In this document: in pieces, positions 10,657 through 21,161 of the stretch
Position numbering within the stretch: the first letter of the stretch is position 1
Layout of the letters: the number at the start of each line of letters is the position of its first letter
Source of the DNA: Lineus longissimus
Taxonomy: Eukaryota > Nemertea > Pilidiophora > Heteronemertea > Lineidae
NCBI RefSeq assembly: GCF_910592395.1
Contig: NC_088320.1
Coordinates: 11,654,501-11,718,500 of the forward strand
Direction of reading: 5' to 3'
Length of the DNA: 64,000 nucleotides
Translations under genes and position numbers: made by a program
Notes under the pieces: generated by a model
Told to the model about the DNA's origin: nothing
What the model saw: the letters and a program-made list of their open reading frames with translations, nothing else
Database searches by the model: none

Positions 10657-13600
10657 AGTGATGGAGAAGCGCGATTCGTGCACTACATGTTGAAAGGCTT
10701 GGAACCAGGCATGCCGCATTTTGATGCTTTTAAAGAGATGTCTTTCGGCGAACTCAGCTGGGAGAGTATTATAAAAGAGGTAAAATGCACATTTTGGTTA
10801 TCATATATGATATATGTTTTGGTCCTTGAGGACGGCAAGCAGAAGGGCCACTTTATACATGTAAGGTCCTTAGGCAAGACACTCAGCATCAGTAAAAGCA
10901 AAGTGTGTTGTCTATGAAATATAAAGTTGAGTGCGCATTGAAACAATAACAAATAAGTATAGAAATAACCAGGCATCTCTTGAAAGTTGATGTACAGTAT
11001 TCATTATGTCTTCTACATCGTTGTAGGTTCAAGATGACGATGGCAATTTCTTCTCCTTTATAACTCCGGAAAGCATGATCAAGATGATGTTCTCTAACCC
11101 TCGAACTTCAGAAGTGTTACTGAGGTAAAATACTGAATAGTGCAACGACTGGATATATACACTGTATGGACTCTTTGTTTAATTTAAATGTAGCCTTTAC
11201 ATAAAATGTAGGTAGCAAACACTAAGCAATTAAGTTCACCATTAATTGGTTTCCAGCAAGTTTCCAATAGAGAAAATATATTCATATGTACAGCGAAACA
11301 ACATTAACCCCATTCGTTATCTGTTGATGTGTTTGAGATGTAACACTGCTTCTTTATTTCAGAGGGGACGATTTGACACCGGCAAATGATGAAATATCGG
11401 AGCAATGTCATGGGGCTAAATTTCCAAAAATGATGCCATCTCCAGATAAGATTTTTGCGCCTGTTAACTTTTTCCTGGATGACATGTCAGCCAACAAAAG
11501 TCGTCGATGGAAACCACTGCATGTCATCCAGGCCCAGTCTGCGATAGTCCCAGTCAACTTACGATCAAAATTAGACTTCGTCAGATTCATTTCTGCTTCG
11601 GAGAGGGTTCCGATTTTAGATTTGATGAAGGTAATCAAGGAGCATATCGATACAATCAAAGAGTAAGTATGGCACATTTCTGTTTTCAGCAGATTCACGT
11701 GCTGTATGTTCAATTAGTTTGAAAAAAAATGTTTGCCGTATGCAGTGTTCCGTTGATAAGTAGCTTTATACATTAATTTGTACTATATGCTGGTAGACAG
11801 GCATGTACTGTTCCATAAATCTCTATGTTCCCAGCCTATGGAATCTGCTTGCATAACACATGGAGGTACATGTATTATAATACCTCCATGCATAACAGAA
11901 ACAACGAAGGACTTTCGGGGGCTTTGTGGTTGAATTGCATGTAGACAACTTTCCACTTCATATATTCATGCTTAATTCTGTAGTACCCGTTGTCAATATC
12001 AACAAGTTAGAATTCAAAATTTGCCTTTTTACAGGAGTGGAATTGAAGTTTTCGATGCTGCTACGAAGTCTGCGAAATTAGTGATGACCGAAACCTGCTG
12101 TGGCATTGCCGACTTCACTGAACTTCAGGCGGTTTGTTGTCATTTGGGACCAAATACACATAAATTCTGCCCAAGATGCCATGTGAGTATTCAATCGGTT
12201 GGTCTAGTAATTACAGCCTAGAAATGTATTTTGCAAAATGACATTCTTATCATGATTTATCATAATTTTCTAAAAAAAATTACCTTGTATTAGCTTATAA
12301 ATGTGCAGGCCTGATTCATAACCGTCATCGCGTTTTTCCCTAACGTTACTGTCTTATCAATGGTTCTCAGAATATGTATAATACATTGTCTTTTGCAGGC
12401 AACAGCCAAAGACTTTGGGCAAAAGAGCGTGATGCGCTCCGTGGAGGAAACACGAACAACCTTGTCGAGAATGAGCATTAGAACAAATAATCAAGAGCTC
12501 CGAAAACAAACTGGCATAAAGGAAGGACCAGGAAATCTTGTTATGGATATGCTCAACCCACACGAGTATGCGGAATTCCAAATATGTTTTAATACACTAT
12601 ACATTATACAACTTTTGATGTCATCAAAGGTTGAAATATTATCATGTTGGTTCTCAAATTATCATACAATCTTTTCAACTGTTCTCTTCATATGATCGTC
12701 CCAACATAATGATGGTTTAACAGACAGTTATTTTGGAGAACGGGAGCAATGTAAATTTACGGTGGTCAAAAAGAGGACACTACGATATGCCAAGTTTGTA
12801 CTCATGTTCTCATAATATTTGATTATTTTCATTACAGGGACATTCCAGTTACAATCCTGCCTTGGATTTATTTAGGCCTTGGAAAGCACCTACTCAAATT
12901 CTGCATTAACAAACTGGATGACAAAAAGAAAGAAAAACTTGTACTCCACCTACGCTCGATTGACCAGAGTGACGTTTCAGTCGCTTTTACATCAGATATC
13001 ACGAAGTATCTCGATTCAAGACAGGGAAAAGATATCAAACAATATGTAAGTCAAATTAAAGTACCCCATTTAGTATTTTTCAAAAAATAATCGGTCAAGA
13101 TAGGGATGGTTTAATGTCTGTCGACGCTTTCAAATGCACTTCCAATGCACACTTCCACAAATATACCAACTAAATATGCATTGTCTCCTTGAAATGTGTC
13201 ATTGCATCTTAATCTCGTTAATAAAATGTAATACATGTATCGTCATTTTTATAGGAATTATATTTACTTTCAGCTTCAACTTGCTCTGTTTAACTTCGAT
13301 TATGCCGGGTTGGAGCCAAGGTTCTTGAAAATGCTTTGCAAACTTGCTACAGTAAGTTCAATTTACTGGTAGATTAATACAGATGCACAAAAAGAAAACT
13401 GCAATGAACTCTGTACTAAGTATTTGGACTTGCAACACCTTCCTGCAACATAACATAGAATCCTTACAGGCTCATTTTTTTGTATTCCATGTCAAATGAG
13501 AAACTTTTCTTGAATCGAATATACGACATCCTGTTTATAAGGCCGGTGCTCTAAATACGGATACATCTTAATGGTAAATGTCTTTTATTCGTCAGATTTC

Positions 13601-15815
13601 AAAAACCATAGATGAAACAAAAATATACACAACAGACAGTATCATCAATCTGCAAGAAGAACTTAATGGATACTTGAAACAAGTGCGGGAAAATGCGCCT
13701 CATCTGGGAAAAAAGGTAAAAACACACATGACCACACACCTCGTAAGTTGGTACACACTTTACCTAGTGTGCAAATGCTTTAGCACATTGCATGTAGAAA
13801 ATCATTATGAAACAGATAGCGCAACGAGTAGCACTATCTAGGGCAGTCTGCTTGATAGTCAGTTAGAAGGCCTTATAACCATCCTGAGGAAGTCAATGAG
13901 AGGTCAATGTTCGCCTCTCCAGCCTTGCACCAGGGCGGGAGAAGCGAACATCAACCCCTGATTTCCTCAGGATGCTACGACCCCCCCCCCCCGCAGTGGT
14001 TATCCCGCCCCTTTTTCATACCGTGCTAAGGATGAGGATGACAGACGCCGCAATCCGAAGGAACTGGGTTAAGAGTCAAGTACAGGATGCCTGATAACAT
14101 GCTCGGCACTTTGGATAACTAATTCTCTAAGGGGAGGTTTTTGATGTGCTTATTGGTGCACTCTTTTAAATTACAGATTGATGACATAAGAAACCACGGA
14201 CCTCCAAAGGCATACCGGAAGGATCAGTTTGAAAAACTTCATTGCAATATAAGAAAGATCTTATTCAATCAGAATCAATTGGCCCGAAGCAGAGACACCG
14301 TCCGTCAAATTGCCGACTGCCAAATACTGCAACATATACTTGATGGGGGCTATTTCAAGAATGGGGGAGAATGGTGCGTAGTATGTAGCATGGTCAGAAT
14401 CGTTGTTTATGAAAAAGTGAAATATGATGTTTTGAAAAATCGATGTTTTGAATTAAAATGATTTGTAATTTATCAAAGCACTGAGGAGATCAGTTAACTG
14501 TTCCACTGTCGTGGTTTCTTTTCACAGGGTTAGCTGTGGCAGCAATGTCAGGGCCATTGGAGAATCGTCCATGGTCAAAAAATTCCTTGGGTACCCTCAG
14601 GAACAACAAATGAACAATGTTCCAATGCTTCGAAAACTGAAAAAAGTGAAGTAAGTACTATCACATCAAATGGAGCCGTAGCTATATCCTACTTCATGGT
14701 ACAACCATAATTTTAGCCCAAAAAGAATTATCCTGAACGTATTAACCTTTTACTATTAGATTACCTTCTTTTATTGACTCACTTCATAGAGAGTTATGTT
14801 AAAGTTTTGGTTTCCCCAGCCTGTTCGTCATTAATGAAGCGTGGTCACAATGTAAAGACATGTCGGCACCGGAGTTTCGACCATAAAAAAATTACTGTAT
14901 GTTTGTATTGACATCACATTGACAAACATGACAAGTGGGGAAATGATTTCTGAAGATTGGTTGATACACTTCGCCACGGATGTATAGACTTCGCTTACGA
15001 ATTATGATCAGCCTTCGTATATCAATTTGCACAGACTTCGTCTACACTGAACCTGTTCGATAAACATTTCATTAAACGCATTTTTCAGCAATGGTGCGAT
15101 AGGAGAAGAAAATGTATTAGAAGCAAGTGCTTGCCGTGCAATGTCGGGCGAGATAGCAAATGTTGGAAATGCTGTGTTGTATGAAAATGAACATGGAATG
15201 GTAAAAAACTATTGCACTAGTTACTATTTTGAAAATAATTAACGTTGTCGCATACACAAGTAAATCGAATCAGCTACATAAAAATGTGCCCACAGCTATT
15301 TTATACTTTGTGGGATTGATCGCAATAGTTGTACAACAATGCTAAAAGGTCTGGGGGAAGGAAAATAGTTTTTATTTCAATCCATATTAACTTTATTTTC
15401 GAACCAAGACTAACTGATGTTTCGACATGTTTGTTCATGTCGGTTTTATAATCTGTCTAAACTCTCATCGTCTTTTCAGGAATGTTTCGGCATATTCATG
15501 GGCGGCAAAAAAATATGTTTGCACCAAGAAATCACGATACAGAAATTGATGCCGATGAGACAAAAAAGACTTGGTTGCGAACTGGTAGCAAAATCAGCTG
15601 CCGACAGCATTTGCACACGGCCATCAAAGTTGATACGGAAAATATCGGTGCTCCATGAATGCCAAGGTGGACATTGTGTGGTAATGGAGAAGAAGGTTAG
15701 CAGGAAGGTTGAGCAGAAAAGTGCAAATGTCTTACAAAAGCTTTTGAAACACAATGAAGACCACAATGTCTGGATTGTTAATAAATTCAGACTAAATCGT
15801 TTTAATGCTTGTTGA
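10657..15815 (+). CDS. Intron-rich Plavaka-type (CMC) DDE transposase-like gene
   Basis: Twelve GT-AG exons stay in one frame: 10657-10779, 11027-11124, 11363-11662, 12035-12182, 12399-12565, 12838-13045, 13274-13351, 13596-13742, 14177-14373, 14528-14650, 15089-15200, 15480-15815 (stop). That is about 678 codons without an internal stop. Family landmarks appear in the correct order. First is 'FFLDDMSANKSRRW' (the DD-x-S-x-N block with the first catalytic Asp), then 'KLDFVRFISAS' and 'GIEVFDA'. 'ADFTELQAVCCHLG' followed by 'FCPRCH' is the second Asp plus a zinc-ligand block. Next come 'RKQTGIKEG', 'RQGKDIKQY', 'KTHMTTHL' and 'DIRNHGPP'. 'RKDQFEKLH' is the FESFN-like region near the third acidic residue, and 'LARSRDTVRQIA' plus 'HILDGGYF' close the domain. 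Known Plavaka proteins, best described in fungi, are DNA transposases of about 900-1100 aa, so the N-terminus here is probably missing. Many introns and the lack of obvious flanking terminal repeats suggest domestication or an old insertion. Exon 8 could also end at 13715 in frame, but the longer form restores the K-x-H…HL motif. Confidence 0.82.
13881..13973. repeat. Intronic hairpin (about 93 bp)
   Basis: Between transposase exons 8 and 9, 'ATCCTGAGGAAGTCAATGAG…TGTTCGCCTCTCC' is followed by the imperfect reverse complement 'GGGAGAAGCGAACATCAAC…TTTCCTCAGGAT'. The arms are about 40 nt with a short loop. A poly-C run follows at 13980-13992. This is a small foldback/MITE remnant. Confidence 0.65.
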
Positions 15816-15825
15816 TGCATCTCTA

Positions 15826-16130
15826 AATGAAACGGCAGAGGCCATTGTGCTCACCGTAAGTATAGTAAGTAGACAATTAATTCATGCTAGTTACAGAAAG
15901 TGCTACAGTATGTAGCCAAATGAAAGTTTTATGAGGTAAAATCAAAAACCATGTGAAAGTAATACTGTATGGTGGTTAGCTGGTCCCATGTTCATCAGAC
16001 TGCTTAAAGCTTCAAGTTCATAGCTTTTGCGGTTGAGAAACGCTCCAAAATATTACACTCAAACGGCCATTTTACGCCATTTGACCTCTGCGACCTTGAA
16101 AAGTCGGTCAAATTATTTTGTTTTTAGGAG
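15826..16130 (+). repeat. Degenerate copy of the 302-bp-core repeat family
   Basis: Starts with 'AATGAAACGGCAGAGGCCATTGTGCTCACCGTA' (the family's 5' block; 15826-15858), only 10 bp after the transposase stop codon. It resumes at 16006 with the 'TTCAAGTTCATAGCTTTTGCGG' block and the 'CCATTTGACCTCTGCGACC' block. The middle is diverged. Confidence 0.65.
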
Positions 16131-17120
16131 AAGGGCAATTATGATCATGTTGATTCAAACATACCGTTGGTAATTAATGTCACATCCTTTAACATGTTAT
16201 TGTGTTCAAACCTTTTATAACTATGTACATGCAAAAGCAAATGTATGAGGATAATGCAGCAACCATGAATTAGAAAATTGGAAGCTGGAGTTGTAAAAGT
16301 TATTGTGTCGCAGAGACTATTGCTTGACTTGGAATTAGTCGTGGTCTCAATAGTGTTACTTATAAGTTAGCAATATCAAATACATGTACATGCAAGTGTT
16401 TATACAAATACGAGTAGTTAACAAGAGGAGAAGATTTCAGATCATTTGGTGTGCTCCGTTTTTCGATATCTTGCACCGTTTAGGAGCTACAGGTCTTCAA
16501 AGTTGGCATTTCCCACCAAATTTGGCTCGCACAGTAAAATGTTCAAGTTTCTCATGCCCCTGCCGCCACGGCAAGATACTTTTAACCGCTGCGACTACAT
16601 GCACGCAGGAGGTGGACTTGTTTGCCGTGTTTTGAATGCATCCCCGGCTAATTTAAATGATTTTTTTTTCGGCCCGGCTACAGCATTTCTTGTAAAAGAT
16701 GTAGTTCTTTTGGTGCAAAAAGTACCCCTCTAAAAAACCTTTGGCACCGAAGGTGTTAATAGAGTAAAAAACCATTGAAGTCAACTTAACTGAGGGTGAC
16801 TAAAAGTACCCATATATGTTGGAACACAACTTACAGTCTGTGTTTGAACACTCGAATTATTGCAGTGATGTGGGTAAATGCATTAATTGATCTTGACCCA
16901 CTGGCTGTTCGCTAATCAGTCCAGTTGTTTTTAAGATAGTCACATGAGCAGGGACAAACAGGAATGTGCATACGAAGAGGGCTTGATTACAGTATTCATA
17001 TAATATGACCAGCAAGCTTAGCCAAAGTTGTCAAAATGTAAACCAAGTGCTTTCGATCCTCTGCACATAACATATCATACGGCCTAGTGTAAAAAATGTT
17101 CGCCTTGTGTGAAGGACTTA
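16131..17120. other. Intergenic between two convergent genes
   Basis: Plus-strand open frames at 16384-16733 overlap each other in two frames and carry no family motif. No exon could be tied by phase to the transposase gene or to the minus-strand gene that ends near 17.1 kb. Confidence 0.4.
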
Positions 17121-17121
17121 C

Positions 17122-20100
17122 TTCACTTGTCTCCTCAAGCAGCTCTTGCAGGTGCTCTTTCTTCATCCTTAGACAAGTAAGACTGACCTATAAAATAGGA
17201 AGAAAAAAACATTTAATCGACACCTACACCTACCCTATTGTCCCGGAGTCTAAAGGTTAGTGAAATCAAGCAAGAATGGGCGTTGGCCTCTGTGATGATC
17301 TGAACGACTTTAGATGTGTCTTTTAGGCATGAGCAATAGCATAAATTCTCGCGACCAGCACTATGGGCGTCGTTATGCAGTTCAGCTTTAATACTTAAGA
17401 AGGGGCTTGCGGATTGGTTTGCAACATCAACTGTTTGCCATCTAGGGAGCACTGAGGTTATGGTACAAAAAAATCAGGTTCTTTCGTGAGAGATCCATTT
17501 CTCATTTTTCCAAATACTGTCCTTCTCTGGGGCAGTTACTCTAAAGTTAGAAGGTTACAGTCCTAAACTATGCAAGATTAATGACCAGAGAGCACAAAAA
17601 ATACTACTGTCCATCAATTTTTTATGAGTGTAGAAGGATTCAGGACAATAGTTCTGGTGGTTATATAACGGATGATGCACAACGCCTCAGAACACCATAT
17701 CATATCATATAGTCACAGGCTAGTTTTGCAAAAAATATTTACCTTTGTTGCCTGGATGACCAAACCAAAGATAAGGTTGTCGTTGTTATAGTTATAACCT
17801 TTCACAGCTGAAAATGGAAGCTCAACTAATAACTCGGCAGCATGCTGTCCACGAAGATCACTTGAAAATGTGTTTTTCAGTTTGTCAAGACGACGTCGCT
17901 TTATCAAGTTATCTCCTGCTGCATCAGATTGTTCTTCCTGATCTTTCACTACACTCACAGTGCGTTTTTTCACCTGAATATAAATTAGAGGAAAAATGAA
18001 CAGATTATCTTCAACGAAAACTAGAATTGTCAGTTGAGCCTTGCCAGATGATATCTTCGATATCCAGACTGCACGAGAAATTTTCTCATTTGGTCAGGAC
18101 CCTACATTGTTGAAATACGTTTCTCTTTTGCAACACCTTCATTGTTGCTATTTCTGACGTCATAAATTTATTCATCATTTATTCTTAATGTTTTGTTGCA
18201 TAAAGAGAATTTTAGAATTTTGTTGGTAAGGTAAAGTGGTACAATTATAGCCCCATTCAGTGTAGAAAACAGCCGACAGTACTGTAGCCTAATTGTACTG
18301 GGGGTATATTTGTACCACCTTAGCTTTGTTACAGATATTTATTCAGAAATATTCATGATAGTATGAGACTTTTTCTATGTCTGAGGTAGCATCTGCAAAA
18401 AGTTAAAACACATATCTCTGCCAATGAGCTTTTTTTTTTGGGGGGGGGGCGTCTTCCTAGTTTAATGCATTTTCCTTGTGATCCAAATATCTTTGAAAAT
18501 AAATAAGCTGCAGAAGTCAAGATGGTAAATTCATGAAGAGGAAGTTCATTGTTGTCATGGACAAAAGTGTGACATGTGACACTTATTGTGACAAGTTTCT
18601 GACAAGTGACCAATGATGAAATAGACTTTTCTTTTTTTCTCACCTCACCAACAGTGACGACAGAGATTTCATAACATCCCTTCAGTTTCATGTCTTCAAC
18701 TTTCAGCATACGCAAATCAGGGATAGATTTCACATCATTACCACACACCCTCAAGGAACGGGGCATACATCCACCGGAACTGAAATAATAGCAAATAGGT
18801 CTTCTACATCACATACAAAACGATTTGTGCGAAACTGCAATCAAAAGTCAAGGGAGTTTGGTTAACATTGGTTAGTTTTTTGGCCCCCAGCATCTTGGTG
18901 AACGATGTCAACTACAGAAGGCCGTAGTGCTACAATTCAAGTGTTGGGAAATAGCATCTAAGGCATTCAGACTTTTTTTTCAAACACAAGTGGGGACACC
19001 CCCTCCAGTCCCACCCCCTGCTCGGCCATTTGCCTCATTAGCTGCTCGACATATTAGTCCACTGATGATTGATGAGGCTCCAAATAATATAACATTCATG
19101 ACACTGTTCTAAAGCTGTAGGGAATTTTTCATGCATAGTCAAGTAGACCAGGGACTTGTGTCCTCTTTTATGTTACGCTACATGTATTGTCATTGTATCC
19201 ATTGTTGTCTTGCCTGTGTCGCTACTTTAGTGTAAGACTACAGTAACCTAGCAGAAATATAATCACGCAGAATCATCTTTTTCACAGACAGATCAGCCAA
19301 AAAAAGTTGATAAAAATATCAATCTACAAAGATTTGGCAGACTGACAATCAGGGGAATGTCCCTTACAATACACAGGTAAACAGCTATTTTCCTGGATTA
19401 AAGTTTGGTCCTTATAGAGTGACTTATGACTGCTGTTCTATTTGACTGCAGCAACAGAAGTACAGGAAATGTACTCATCTGATACAAAAAAGAATGAAAC
19501 GGCCAGGGGCCATTGTGCTCACCGTATACATCTTTTAGTAGGCAGGATCATGCTTAGTTTAGAGGTGAATATGGTGAACACAATCAGGCATGAAGACTTT
19601 TTTTAGATGTGTATTGATGTCAAGTAATAAGACAGGGCAGTATATATAAGTTTATTATCCAACCAATAATTGTCTATGACATCAACAAGATCAATATCGT
19701 GTGATTGCTAAGAGTCCCTGCAATAAAAAATTCATCGAAAAAAAGTCATTAATAAGCGAGATATTGCACGTCCTACTTTTTCAGTTTTGACCCCCTGGTG
19801 GCCAAATCAAGAATCAGATCAGGCCAAAATTCGGTGTCAGAGATTATCTGATGTAGGGGGTTACATGTACCAACTTTCAAGTTCATAGCTTTAGCAGTTA
19901 AGAAACGTGCCATAGTTACACTCGAACGGTCAATTTACGCCATTTGACCTCTGTGACCTAGAAAAGGAGGTCAAATCCAAAAATCATAGGAAATGTGATG
20001 TATCCTTGCTAGGAGTTCCTGCCATAAAATTTTATCGAAAACAATTCACTCAAATAGGCAAGATATTGCACTTCTTCCTTTTTCCGTTATGGCCCCCTGG

Positions 20101-21130
20101 TGGCCGAATAAAGAATCAGATCAGGCCAAAATTCGACATCAGACGTTATCTGATGTAGGGGGTTATATGCACCAAGTTTCAAGTTCATAGCTTTACTGGT
20201 TAAGAAACGTGCCATAGTTTACACTCTAACAGCCAATTTACGCTATATGACTTCTGTGACCTTGAAAAGTAGGTCAAATTGAAAACCCGTAAAATATGTG
20301 ATGTATTCTTCCAAACAGTACCTACCATAAGAATTTTATCGAAAACAAGTCACTTATAAGCGAGATATCACACTTTTTAGATTTCCACTTTTGGCCCCCT
20401 GGTGGCAAAGTTAGGAATCAGATCGAACCAAAATTCAGCGCCAGAGGCTATGTGATATAGGGGGTTATATGTACCAAGTTTCAAGTTCATAGCTTTAGTG
20501 GTTAAGAAACGTGCCATAGTTTACACTCTAATGGCCAATTTACGCCATATGACCTCTGTGACCTTGAAAAGTAGGCCAAATTGAAAACCCGTATAATATA
20601 AAATGTATATTTGCTATGAGTACCTACAACAAAAGTTTTATCGAAAACAAGTCACTTATAAGCGAGATATCACACTTTTTAGATTTCCACTTTTGGCCCC
20701 CTGGTGGCAAAGTTAGGAATCAGATCGAACCAAAATTCAGCACCAGAGGCTATGTGATATAGGGGGTTATATGTACCAAGTTTCAAGTTCATAGCTTTAG
20801 TGGTTAAGAAACGTGCCATAGTTTACACTCTAATGGCCAATTTACGCCATATGACCTCTGCGACCTTGAAAACAAGGTCAAATTAAAAACCCGTATAATA
20901 TAAAATGTATATTTGCTATGAGTACCTACAACAAAAGTTTTATCGAAAACAAGTCACTAATAAGCGAGATATCACACTTTTTAGATATCGACATTTGGCC
21001 CCCTGGTGGCCAAACAGAGAATCAGATCGGACCGAAAATCAGTGTCAGAGGTCAGCTGACCTAGGGCATTCTGTGTACAAAGTTTCAAGTTCATAGCCCT
21101 AGCAGTTAAGAAACGTGCCACTGTTAGGAT

Positions 21131-21161
<31 letters not shown>

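Noticed and set aside
16384-16733. Additional transposase exon on the plus strand
   Set aside because: Two overlapping frames, no phase link to the exon ending at 15815 (which has its own stop), and no family motif.
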